Source of the DNA: Pseudoduganella lutea
GTDB lineage: Bacteria; Pseudomonadota; Gammaproteobacteria; Burkholderiales; Burkholderiaceae_D
NCBI RefSeq assembly: GCF_004209755.1
Contig: NZ_CP035913.1
Coordinates: forward strand, 4,712,001-4,776,000
Reading direction: 5' to 3'
Length of the DNA stretch: 64,000 nt
Part shown: piece by piece, positions 9,480 through 16,898 of the stretch
Layout: every line of letters starts with the position of its first letter
How positions within the stretch are numbered: the first letter of the stretch is position 1
Program-made: the position numbers and the translations under genes
Notes under the pieces: model-generated
Seen by the model: the letters and a program-made list of their open reading frames with translations, nothing else
Database searches by the model: none
Told to the model about the DNA's origin: nothing

Positions 9480-9983
9480 GTGACGATTCCCGCTGTAACG
9501 ATCTTTGACTACGTGGTGCTGTTCGTGCTGGGCACTTCCACCATCGTCAGCCTGCTGCGCGGCCTGGTGAAGGAAATGCTGTCGCTGCTGGGCTGGGTCG
9601 TGGCCTTTGTGCTTGCCAACGCCTACGCCGGCGAACTGGCCGCCATGCTGCCGCCGGCGATCCCCGGCGAGGTGGTGCGGCTGATCGTCGCGTTCCTGGC
9701 ACTCTTCATCGGCGTGCGCATTCTGATGGGTTTGCTGTCGATGGCCGTGTCGGCCCTCGTCGAGGCCGGCGGCATGTCGCTGGCCGACCGTGGCCTCGGC
9801 GGGCTGTTCGGCCTGGGGCGCGGCCTTGTAATCGTGCTGGCGGGCGTCATATTGTGCGGCATGACGTCGATCCCGCAGCAGGACTTCTGGCGGGAAGCAT
9901 TGTTTTCCCCCTATGCGGAAACGGGCGTGCGCACCGTGAAACCGTTCCTTCCCGCTGCCGTGGCGCAGCATGTGCAATTTTAG
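9480..9983 (+). CDS. cvpA: CvpA family membrane protein
   Basis: Small inner-membrane protein of 167 residues with about four hydrophobic segments; in E. coli CvpA is needed for colicin V production and affects envelope tolerance, with no known enzymatic activity. Begins with GTG at 9480 (encoding MTIPAVTIFDYVVLFVLG); residues about 10-30, 40-65, 75-95 and 110-130 are hydrophobic, and the GLGGLFGLGRGLVIVLAGV segment is typical. Thirty-nine bases separate it from purF; the cvpA-purF pair is conserved and presumably one transcript. Confidence 0.9.
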   Translation: MTIPAVTIFDYVVLFVLGTSTIVSLLRGLVKEMLSLLGWVVAFVLANAYAGELAAMLPPAIPGEVVRLIVAFLALFIGVRILMGLLSMAVSALVEAGGMSLADRGLGGLFGLGRGLVIVLAGVILCGMTSIPQQDFWREALFSPYAETGVRTVKPFLPAAVAQHVQF

Positions 9984-10022
9984 AATTTCTTACTCAAGCA
10001 GCACCCTGTTCAGGAGCACAAT

Positions 10023-11543
10023 ATGTGTGGCATTGTCGGCGTCGTTTCCCATCAACCTGTCAACCAGCTGCTGTATGACGCGCTGCTGCTGTTGCAGCAT
10101 CGCGGCCAGGATGCGGCCGGTATCGCAACGAATCACAGCAGCATGTTCTCGATGCACAAGGCCAACGGCCTCGTGCGTGACGTGTTCCGCACCCGGAACA
10201 TGCGTTCGCTGATGGGCAATTCGGGCATCGGCCACTGCCGCTACCCCACGGCCGGCTCGTCGTCGGAAGAGGAAGCGCAACCGTTCTACGTCAACGCGCC
10301 GTTCGGCATCACGCTGGCGCACAACGGCAACCTGACGAACTGGGAACAGCTCAAGACGGAGATGTTCAAGAACGATCGCCGCCACATCAACACGGACTCC
10401 GATTCGGAAGTGCTGCTGAACGTGCTGGCGCACGAGATCATGCGCGCCACGACCGGGTATTCGCTGGATGCGGGCACGCTGTTCGAGGCCGTCACGGTAC
10501 TGAACCGCCGCGTGCAGGGTGGCTATGCGGCCGTGGCGCAGATCGCCGATGTCGGCCTGCTGGGCTTCCGCGATCCGCACGGCATCCGTCCGCTGTGCCT
10601 GGGCATCAACGAGACCGAGAACGGCACCGAATACATGCTGGCGTCGGAATCCGTGGCGCTCGAAGGCGCCGGCTTCCGCTTCGTGCGTGACGTGGAGCCG
10701 GGCGAAGCCGTGTTCGTCGACGCCGACAACAAGCTGCATGCCCGCATCTGCGCCGACAATCCGTCGCTGAACCCGTGCGTGTTCGAATACGTGTACCTGG
10801 CGCGGCCCGATTCCGTGATCGACGGCGCCTCCGTCTACAGCACCCGCCTGAAGATGGGCGAATACCTGGCCGACAAGATCAAGCGCGAAGGCCTGGCCGA
10901 CGACATCGACGTCGTCATGCCGATCCCCGACTCGTCGCGCCCGGCCGCGATCCAGCTGGCGCTGCGCCTCGGCAAGGAATACCGCGAGGGCTTCATCAAG
11001 AACCGCTACATCGGCCGCACCTTCATCATGCCGGGCCAGGCGCTGCGCAAGAAATCGGTGCGCCAGAAGCTGAACGCGATCGGCGACGAATTCAAGGGCA
11101 AGAACGTGCTGCTGGTCGATGACTCGATCGTGCGCGGCACCACCAGCCGCGAGATCGTGCAGATGGCCCGCGACTCCGGCGCGAAGAAGGTGATCTTCGC
11201 CTCGGCAGCGCCGCCGGTGCTGTACCCGAACGTGTACGGCATCGACATGCCGACCCGCGACGAGCTGATCGCCCATGGCCGCACCGTTGACGAAGTGTGC
11301 AAGGAAATCACGGCGGACGCGCTGGTCTACCAGGACCTGGAAGACCTGAAGAAGGCGATCTCGGACGTCAATCCCGCACTGACGAGTTTTGAAGCGTCGT
11401 GCTTCGACGGCAAGTACATCACGGGCGACATCTCGGCCGATTATCTGGACCGCATCGAGCAAGCGCGCCACAATCCGAAAGAAAAAGTCGAGGACGCCGC
11501 GCGCAACCACCTGAACCTGAATGCGGCCACGACCGAAGCGTAA
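10023..11543 (+). CDS. purF: amidophosphoribosyltransferase
   Basis: First committed step of purine synthesis: PRPP plus glutamine gives 5-phosphoribosylamine. 506 residues. The N-terminal nucleophile Cys2 is exposed after Met removal (MCGIVGVV), followed by the class II glutaminase signatures LQHRGQDAAGI and GHCRYPTAGSS; the C-terminal phosphoribosyltransferase domain carries the PRPP loop VLLVDDSIVRGTTS. The C-terminal CFDGKYITGDI region has the expected Cys. The ATG has AGGAG nine bases upstream. An intrinsic terminator follows immediately. Confidence 0.98.
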   Translation: MCGIVGVVSHQPVNQLLYDALLLLQHRGQDAAGIATNHSSMFSMHKANGLVRDVFRTRNMRSLMGNSGIGHCRYPTAGSSSEEEAQPFYVNAPFGITLAHNGNLTNWEQLKTEMFKNDRRHINTDSDSEVLLNVLAHEIMRATTGYSLDAGTLFEAVTVLNRRVQGGYAAVAQIADVGLLGFRDPHGIRPLCLGINETENGTEYMLASESVALEGAGFRFVRDVEPGEAVFVDADNKLHARICADNPSLNPCVFEYVYLARPDSVIDGASVYSTRLKMGEYLADKIKREGLADDIDVVMPIPDSSRPAAIQLALRLGKEYREGFIKNRYIGRTFIMPGQALRKKSVRQKLNAIGDEFKGKNVLLVDDSIVRGTTSREIVQMARDSGAKKVIFASAAPPVLYPNVYGIDMPTRDELIAHGRTVDEVCKEITADALVYQDLEDLKKAISDVNPALTSFEASCFDGKYITGDISADYLDRIEQARHNPKEKVEDAARNHLNLNAATTEA

Positions 11544-11548
11544 ATAAC

Positions 11549-11571
11549 GGGCTCCTCGCGGAGCCCTTTTT
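11549..11571 (+). terminator. intrinsic terminator of purF
   Basis: GGGCTCC-TCGC-GGAGCCC stem-loop followed by TTTTT, six bases after the purF stop. Confidence 0.9.
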
Positions 11572-11603
11572 ATTGCTTGAAATCCTGGAACATTTCCCAA
11601 AAC

Positions 11604-11657
11604 CGGGGTCAGACCCCGAATTTGGGAAACATTTCCTGAAATCGGGGTCTGACCCCG
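11604..11657. repeat. REP-like inverted pair between purF and metZ
   Basis: CGGGGTCAGACCCCG (11604-11618) and its reverse complement CGGGGTCTGACCCCG (11643-11657), start-to-start distance 39 nt. Each is itself a near-perfect palindrome, and the flanks are similar to the copy at 40461-40514 (AAAC before, ATTT-type spacer). It sits between the purF terminator and metZ. Confidence 0.85.
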
Positions 11658-11683
11658 TTTCTCGGCAACTATTCCGATAAGAC

Positions 11684-12925
11684 ATGAACGACAAGAAAAA
11701 CTACGGTTTCACCACCACGATCCTGCACGGCGACCGCCAGAAGAGCATCGAGCAAGGGTCGCTGCACAAGCCTGTCCACACGTCCGTCGCGTTCGGTTAC
11801 ACCGATGCGCGCCAGCTGGCCTCCGTATTCCAGGGCCGCGAGCCGGGCTTCCGCTATGGCCGCCAGGGGAACCCGACCGTGTCGGCGCTGGAAGAAAAAG
11901 TCACCAAGATGGAAGACGGCGTCGCCACGCTGTGCTTCGCCACCGGCATGGGGGCCATTGGCGCCGTGTTCCAGGCGCTGCTGCGTGCCGGCGATCACGT
12001 GGTCTCGTCGTCCTTCCTGTTCGGCAATACCAACTCGCTGTGGCAGACGGTCGCCGGGCAGGGCGTCGCCGTCGATTTCGTCGATGCGACCGATGTCGCC
12101 AACGTCGAAGCCGCGCTGAAGGACACCACGCGCATCGTGTTCGTGGAAACGATCGCCAATCCGCGCACCCAGATCGCGGACCTGGAACGCATCGGCGCGC
12201 TGTGCGCGGCAAAGGGCATCCTGTACATCGTCGACAACACGATGACCACGCCTTACCTGTTCCGTCCGAAAGCGGTTGGCGCCGGCCTCGTCATCAATTC
12301 GCTGACGAAATCGATCGCCGGCCATGGCAACGCGCTGGGCGGCAGCCTGACCGATACCGGCGCCTACGACTGGAGCCGCTACCCGAACATCTTCGAGAAC
12401 TACAAGAAAGCCGCGCCGGCGATGTGGGGCATCACGCAGGTTCGCGCCAAGGGCCTGCGCGACTTCGGTGCCTCGCTGGGGCCGGAAGCGGCGCACCACA
12501 TCGCCGTCGGTGCCGAAACGCTGGCGCTGCGCATGGAGCGCACCTGCGCCAACGCCAGGGCGCTGGCCGAGATGCTGGAAGCCGATCCGCGCGTGGCCGC
12601 CGTGCACTATCCCGGCTTGCCCTCGCACCCGCAGCATGGCATCGCGACCGACCTGTTCAAGGCCTATGGTTCGCTGTTCAGTTTTGAACTGCGGGACGGC
12701 ATCGACTGCTTCGACTACCTGAACCGGCTGAAGATCGCCGTGCCCGCCTCGAACCTGGGTGACACCCGCACGCTGGTGATCCCGGTTGCGCACACGATCT
12801 TCTACGAGATGGGGGCCGAGCGCCGCGCCTCGATGGGGATCGCCGAATCGCTGATCCGCGTTTCCGTGGGCATCGAGGAGACCGACGACCTGGTGGACGA
12901 TTTCCGCAAGGCGCTGGATGCATGA
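11684..12925 (+). CDS. metZ: O-succinylhomoserine sulfhydrylase
   Basis: Cys/Met-metabolism PLP enzyme that makes homocysteine directly from an acylated homoserine and sulfide. 413 residues. Seen: FRYGRQGNPTVSALEEKVTKMEDG, the cofactor region FATGMGAIGAVFQALLRAGD, ETIANPRTQIADL, VDNTMTTPYLFRPK and the PLP lysine in INSLTKSIAGHGNALGG. Cystathionine gamma-synthase and O-acetylhomoserine sulfhydrylase share this fold; I prefer MetZ because the cvpA-purF-metZ order is the one known from Pseudomonas and betaproteobacteria. Substrate preference (succinyl versus acetyl) is inferred, not shown. Confidence 0.88.
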   Translation: MNDKKNYGFTTTILHGDRQKSIEQGSLHKPVHTSVAFGYTDARQLASVFQGREPGFRYGRQGNPTVSALEEKVTKMEDGVATLCFATGMGAIGAVFQALLRAGDHVVSSSFLFGNTNSLWQTVAGQGVAVDFVDATDVANVEAALKDTTRIVFVETIANPRTQIADLERIGALCAAKGILYIVDNTMTTPYLFRPKAVGAGLVINSLTKSIAGHGNALGGSLTDTGAYDWSRYPNIFENYKKAAPAMWGITQVRAKGLRDFGASLGPEAAHHIAVGAETLALRMERTCANARALAEMLEADPRVAAVHYPGLPSHPQHGIATDLFKAYGSLFSFELRDGIDCFDYLNRLKIAVPASNLGDTRTLVIPVAHTIFYEMGAERRASMGIAESLIRVSVGIEETDDLVDDFRKALDA

Positions 12926-12926
12926 T

Positions 12927-12966
12927 GGCGAGGCATGAAGGTTGATGCATGAGGGTTGAAGCATGA
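12927..12966 (+). repeat. short GCATGA direct repeats before the protease-like gene
   Basis: Between metZ and the next gene, GGCATGAAGGTTGATGCATGAGGGTTGAAGCATGA contains three spaced copies of GCATGA with GGTTGA between them. The last copy supplies the ATG at 12963, so local duplication may have produced the alternative starts seen here. Confidence 0.45.
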
Positions 12967-13805
12967 TCCAGCGCTGGATCGGTGCCGCCGCCGCACTGGC
13001 CACGGTATTTGCCGCAGCGGCCGCGCGGGCTGAAGTCTCGGTGCCGCTGGCGCTGGAGCGGGGCATCCCCGTGGCCCAGCTGACCATCGCCGGTCATGTC
13101 TTCCCGTTCACGTTCGATATCGGTTCGTCGCGCACGCTGCACCTGACGCGCGAGGTGATGGCCAGGATTCCCGGCCTGAAACTGACGGGCCGCAAGATGC
13201 GAAGCGCCGACCTGACCGGCAAGGTGCGCGAAGAAGAGGAATTCGTCATCCCTGACCTCGTCGTCAACGGCGTGTCGTTCGGCGAGGTGAAGGGCGTGTC
13301 GTATGAGGCGTGGGGCCTGGGTATCGGCAAGGGGGCCGGCCTGCCGCCGCACTCCGTCGTCGGCCTCGGCCTTTTCGCCAGGCAGCCTTTCGTGTATGAC
13401 CAGTCCGGCCGCACCTTGCGCTTCGGCGCGCCGCTCGAGCCGGGCTCCGGCTGGCAGCCGCTGGCCCATGAGCGGGTGCACGAAGGCATCGTCGCCAGCT
13501 TGTCGAACGAGCGTGCCCGCTACCGTCTGGTGCTGGATTCCGCCGCCAACATCTCGATCGTCAAGCCGCAATCGGTCGAGAAGCAGGGAGACCGGCCGAC
13601 CCGCTGCGATGTGTTCGGGCCGGACAAGCCATGCAGCTTCGTGTCCGTCTCGTTGCCGGGCGGGGCGGCGATCACGCCCTACCTGATGCCCTTGCCAGGG
13701 TTCTTCCAGCCCGACGGCATCCTCGGCGCCGACTTCTTCGGCAGGTATGCCGTGTATGTGGACCAGGCCCAGGGGAAGGTGGCAGTGCGGCCGCCGTCGA
13801 GGTAG
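12963..13805 (+). CDS. secreted aspartic-protease-like (retropepsin/pepsin fold) protein
   Basis: Unnamed 280-residue protein with a signal peptide (MIQRWIGAAAALATVFAAAAARA, cleavage about residue 23), so periplasmic or secreted. Two lobes are recognisable: the first Asp loop FDIGSSRTLHL near residue 50 and a second, LVLDSAANISIVK near residue 185, followed by DGILGADFFGRYAVYVDQ, which resembles the flap-to-dimer strand pattern of aspartyl-protease-fold proteins. Both loops deviate from the canonical D[TS]G (DIG and DSA), so proteolytic activity is uncertain. It follows metZ by 37 bases. Function unknown; family assignment by motif only. Confidence 0.6.
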   Translation: MIQRWIGAAAALATVFAAAAARAEVSVPLALERGIPVAQLTIAGHVFPFTFDIGSSRTLHLTREVMARIPGLKLTGRKMRSADLTGKVREEEEFVIPDLVVNGVSFGEVKGVSYEAWGLGIGKGAGLPPHSVVGLGLFARQPFVYDQSGRTLRFGAPLEPGSGWQPLAHERVHEGIVASLSNERARYRLVLDSAANISIVKPQSVEKQGDRPTRCDVFGPDKPCSFVSVSLPGGAAITPYLMPLPGFFQPDGILGADFFGRYAVYVDQAQGKVAVRPPSR

Positions 13806-13995
13806 GGCGCTGAGGTAGCATCTGAAGTAGCTGTGGAGACAGCCGTAGAGACAGCCAATAAGGCAGGCCCGCGAAGCAGGGCGCCGTGACGGAAGTCGCT
13901 GGCGAACAGGTGTCGTGCCGGCCATTGCGAGCCGGCATGACGCATGCCGTACCGGCTGGTGCAAGCCGGCACGACAGGAGAGCAAACGTGAAGCG
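13806..13995. other. intergenic region with short degenerate repeats
   Basis: 190 bases between two convergent genes. It holds tandem degenerate GTAGC/GAGACAGCC units (about 13812-13860) and several CCGGC-containing arms (CGTGCCGGCC, GAGCCGGCATGAC, AAGCCGGCACGAC) able to fold on either strand. No T-run terminator and no credible gene. Confidence 0.4.
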
Positions 13996-14685
13996 TCAGT
14001 GCCAGGCGCGCAGCAAGCCGACCGCGAGGCCTTCCAGCGCGAATTCATCTTCGGGCTTCACGGTGATGATCTTGAAGTCCGGATTCTCCGGCAGCAGCTC
14101 GATCGTGGCGCCGGTGCGGCGGTAGCGCTTCACGGTGACTTCGCTGCCGATGCGGGCCACGACGATCTGGCCATTCTTGGCGCTATCGACCTTCTTGACC
14201 GCCAGCAGGTCGCCATCCATGATGCCCACGTCGCGCATCGATTCGCCACGCACCTTCAGCAGGAAATCGGGTTTCGCGGAGAACAGGGCCGGGTCGACGC
14301 TGTAGGTTTTTTCCAGGTTTTCCTGCGCCAGGATCGGCGAACCGGCAGCCACGCGGCCAATCAGCGGCAGTTGCATCAGCAGCGCCGCGGGCACCTGCGG
14401 CATGTAATCGGTTGCATGCGCACTGCCCGGCGTGCCCGCGGGCGCAGAAGGCCCCGCCGCCCGCACGCCACGGTCGCCCAGCAGGCGAATGCCGCGCGAC
14501 GTGCCAGCCGTGATTTCGATCGCACCTTTGCGCGCGAGCGCCTTCAGGTGCTCTTCGGCCGCATTGGCCGACTTGAATCCCAACTCGGCGGCGATCTCGG
14601 CGCGGGTTGGCGGGAAGCCGGTGGTATCGATGGCATCCCTGATCAGGTTGAGAATTTGTTCCTGCCTTGCGGTGAGCTTGATCAT
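13996..14685 (-). CDS. lexA: LexA repressor
   Basis: SOS-response repressor and self-cleaving serine protease. 229 residues from ATG at 14685 ([19 protein letters not shown]). N-terminal winged helix-turn-helix (residues about 1-70, with [25 protein letters not shown]), a linker containing the self-cleavage site, and the C-terminal S24 peptidase domain with the catalytic Ser in [15 protein letters not shown] and Lys in VKRYRR. The linker (about 75-105) is longer and more Ala/Gly/Pro-rich than in E. coli LexA. The frame stays open for 62 codons upstream, but those overlap the SOS boxes, so 14685 is the start. Two SOS boxes upstream indicate autorepression. Confidence 0.97.
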   Translation of the reverse strand: MIKLTARQEQILNLIRDAIDTTGFPPTRAEIAAELGFKSANAAEEHLKALARKGAIEITAGTSRGIRLLGDRGVRAAGPSAPAGTPGSAHATDYMPQVPAALLMQLPLIGRVAAGSPILAQENLEKTYSVDPALFSAKPDFLLKVRGESMRDVGIMDGDLLAVKKVDSAKNGQIVVARIGSEVTVKRYRRTGATIELLPENPDFKIITVKPEDEFALEGLAVGLLRAWH

Positions 14686-14708
14686 GATGCGAGTAGCCGT
14701 AAAAATAG

Positions 14709-14741
14709 CTGTGGATATAGACAGTCTGTATTTTTGTACAG
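14709..14741 (-). promoter_or_regulatory. two tandem LexA (SOS) boxes
   Basis: On the plus strand CTGTGGATATAGACAG (14709-14724) and CTGTATTTTTGTACAG (14726-14741), each fitting CTG-N10-CAG, one base apart and therefore 17 bp centre to centre. They lie 24-56 bases before the lexA ATG, where the promoter must be. The upstream-most copy is the closer match to the E. coli consensus. Confidence 0.88.
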
Positions 14742-15099
14742 TGCCTGCGCGATTGCAAGAGAAAACACGATTCAGGCGCAGAAATATTTCATGAAAACCG
14801 GTGACAGGCACCAATTTGCGGGAAATGTTGCAGAAAACCCATGCCAGGAAGGTGTGGGCGGGGGCAGGCAATCTCCGTTACGCGGGCGTGGACCATGCTC
14901 CACGACATCCCCGCTTCGCCAGCGGTTTCGCAGCGGACGTGCAACGGCGGAATGGCTTGCCGACAGCCTGGCGGCGGCGGTGGCGGACCGCCGGGCGGCT
15001 AGCCATTGGTGAAAATATCTGCTATTCTAGCGGGCTTACCTCTTCCCACACCTGTCTTGACGCCAGGGTGGGCTATCAACAGTCCTTAAGGGAGTTTGC
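14742..15099. other. lexA-rpsF intergenic region with a degenerate REP-like copy
   Basis: No gene is supported. At 14799-14812 the core GGTGACAGGCACC-type palindrome lies between flanks (GAAAACC before, AATTTGCGGGAAATGTT after) like those of the GGGGTCAGACCCC elements elsewhere, so it is probably a degenerate member. A small hairpin CGTGGA-CCATGC-TCCACG is at 14887-14904. TATTCT at about 15023 may be the -10 for rpsF. Confidence 0.5.
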
Positions 15100-15486
15100 A
15101 TGCGTCACTACGAAATCGTATTTATCGTCCATCCGGACCAGAGCGAGCAAGTGCCCGCGATGATCGAACGTTACAAGGCCAGCGTCACGTCGCGCGGCGG
15201 TAACGTCCACCGCGTGGAAGACTGGGGCCGCCGTCAAATGGCGTACTCGATCCAGAAACTGGCCAAGGCACACTACATCTGCCTGAACATCGAGTGCGAC
15301 AACGACACGCTGGTCGAACTGGAAACCGCGTTCAAATTCAATGATGCCGTGCTGCGTCACCTGACCGTCAAGATGAAGAAAGCGGAAACCGCTCCTTCGC
15401 CGATGATGAAGTCGGTCCAGCGTGAAGACGCCGCCAAGAGCCACCGCGCTGAAGCCGCGGCCGCTCCGGCAGCTGCTGCAGCCTAA
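15100..15486 (+). CDS. rpsF: 30S ribosomal protein S6
   Basis: Small-subunit protein that pairs with S18 at the platform. 128 residues beginning [19 protein letters not shown], with [27 protein letters not shown] and [11 protein letters not shown]; the C terminus carries an Ala-rich tail (about 110-128), which is where S6 length varies between bacteria. GGGAG lies upstream of the ATG. First gene of the S6-PriB-S18-L9 operon. Confidence 0.98.
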   Translation: MRHYEIVFIVHPDQSEQVPAMIERYKASVTSRGGNVHRVEDWGRRQMAYSIQKLAKAHYICLNIECDNDTLVELETAFKFNDAVLRHLTVKMKKAETAPSPMMKSVQREDAAKSHRAEAAAAPAAAAA

Positions 15487-15497
15487 ATCCGGGAGTC

Positions 15498-15791
15498 TTG
15501 CTGAACGAGCTGAAGTTCACTGGCCTGATCACCGAGCGGGAAGTCATACGTTTCACCCCCGCCGGGCTGCCGATCGTGAATGCAGTATTGCAGCACAGTT
15601 CGCAGCAGATCGAGGCAGGCATCGCCCGCCTGACGGAATTTGAAATCGCCGCGGTTGCCGCGGGGGAGATTTCAGGCCGTTTCAGCAGCGCGCCGCTGGG
15701 AGGGGCCTACGAATTCTCGGGGTTTCTCGCCAGGAAAAGCCGCAACAGCAAGAGCCTGGTTTTTCACATCATTGATTTTCGTGCCGCCTGA
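15498..15791 (+). CDS. priB: primosomal replication protein N (PriB)
   Basis: Single-stranded-DNA-binding OB-fold protein that helps PriA reload the replisome at stalled forks. 97 residues, from TTG at 15498 with GGGAG just upstream; protein begins LNELKFTGLITEREVIRFTP and ends in the OB-fold strand SLVFHIIDFRA. Position between rpsF and rpsR is diagnostic in beta- and gammaproteobacteria. dnaB lies downstream of the operon, so the primosome loader and the helicase are neighbours. Confidence 0.94.
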   Translation: MLNELKFTGLITEREVIRFTPAGLPIVNAVLQHSSQQIEAGIARLTEFEIAAVAAGEISGRFSSAPLGGAYEFSGFLARKSRNSKSLVFHIIDFRAA

Positions 15792-15823
15792 AGCGACACA
15801 ATATTTAAATACAGGAGCCTAAA

Positions 15824-16114
15824 ATGGCATTCGGTAAAAAGTTCGACAAAAACAAAGCCAAGCTGAAAGAAAAGCGCAAACAGCAGAACCCGCTGTTCAA
15901 GCGTAAGAAGTTCTGCCGCTTCACCGCCGCTGGCGTTGAGCAAGTCGATTACAAAGACGTCGACACGCTGAAAGATTTCATCCAGGAAAACGGCAAGATC
16001 ATGCCGGCACGCCTGACCGGCACGAAGGCGCACTACCAGCGTCAAGTGGATACCGCGATCAAGCGCGCGCGCTACCTGGCCCTGCTGCCGTACACCGATC
16101 TGCACCACGCCTAA
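15824..16114 (+). CDS. rpsR: 30S ribosomal protein S18
   Basis: 96 residues; basic N-terminal extension followed by the S18 core [44 protein letters not shown] and the final [20 protein letters not shown] precedes the ATG. Binds 16S rRNA as a heterodimer with S6, encoded two genes upstream. Confidence 0.98.
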   Translation: MAFGKKFDKNKAKLKEKRKQQNPLFKRKKFCRFTAAGVEQVDYKDVDTLKDFIQENGKIMPARLTGTKAHYQRQVDTAIKRARYLALLPYTDLHHA

Positions 16115-16147
16115 TCGGCAGCAGTACAGATAGAACTGGAGAACATT

Positions 16148-16600
16148 ATGCAAATCATTCTGCTGGAAAAAGTTATCAACGTCGGCAACCTGGGCGACGT
16201 GGTGAAGGTCAAGGACGGCTACGCACGTAACTTCCTGATCCCGCAAAAGCTGGCACGCCGCGCTACCACGGCTGCCGTGGCCGAGTTCGAAGCCAAGCGC
16301 GCCGACCTGGAAAAAGCCGCCGCTGAAAAGCTGGCAGCCGCACAAGGCCAGGGCGAAAAGCTGAACGGCATGACCGTGACCGTGTCGCAAAAAGCCGGTG
16401 TCGATGGCCGCCTGTTCGGCTCCGTCACCAACTTCGACATCGCTGAAGCGCTGACCAAAGCCGGCTTCGCCGTGGAAAAAGCTGCCGTGCGCCTGCCGAA
16501 CGGTCCGCTGAAGACCACCGGCGAGCACCCGGTGGCAGTTTCCCTGCACACGGACGTGGTGGTCGACGTGACCGTCGCCGTCGTGGGCGAAGCTGCTTAA
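16148..16600 (+). CDS. rplI: 50S ribosomal protein L9
   Basis: 150 residues: N-terminal rRNA-binding domain ([32 protein letters not shown]), long connecting helix rich in Ala, Glu and Lys (about 42-75), and C-terminal globular domain ending in the [11 protein letters not shown] strand. Shine-Dalgarno TGGAG upstream. Last gene of the operon and followed by an intrinsic terminator. Confidence 0.98.
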   Translation: MQIILLEKVINVGNLGDVVKVKDGYARNFLIPQKLARRATTAAVAEFEAKRADLEKAAAEKLAAAQGQGEKLNGMTVTVSQKAGVDGRLFGSVTNFDIAEALTKAGFAVEKAAVRLPNGPLKTTGEHPVAVSLHTDVVVDVTVAVVGEAA

Positions 16601-16640
16601 TTACCGGGATTTTTTCTTCGGTAAGACTGTCGTAGATTTA

Positions 16641-16666
16641 AAAAGCCGGGTTCGCCCGGCTTTTTT
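16641..16666 (+). terminator. intrinsic terminator after rplI
   Basis: AAAAGCCGGG-TTCG-CCCGGCTTTT stem-loop with TTTTTT, 40 bases after the rplI stop. The A-rich left flank means it can also work in the opposite direction. Confidence 0.92.
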
Positions 16667-16898
16667 ATTGCCGGCGCCGGGCATGGTTTGCAACACCGTC
16701 GCGACGGTTGCGACAGGCTCGCGCTTTGGCTGCTATAACAGACGGATGCCGACCTGCTGCGAGTAACCGGCATGCGCTGGCAGGAACATAATATGCTGTC
16801 GCCAGGATAGTGATCTTGCCACAAAGGACGTTCCTCTTGCCGCCAGACTTGCCAACCATTATGAACTTTGGCCTGCTTATGCAGGTATAATGCGCGCC
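16667..16898. other. rplI-dnaB intergenic region with the dnaB -10 element
   Basis: About 230 bases with no supportable gene. A perfect TATAAT stands at 16886-16891, seven bases before the dnaB ATG. Just upstream is a small palindrome CCTGC-TTAT-GCAGG (16872-16885). I see no convincing -35 box. Confidence 0.5.

Noticed and set aside
11684..12925. Calling metZ a cystathionine gamma-synthase or O-acetylhomoserine sulfhydrylase
   Set aside because: Possible by fold, but gene order after cvpA-purF favours MetZ; kept as a caveat.
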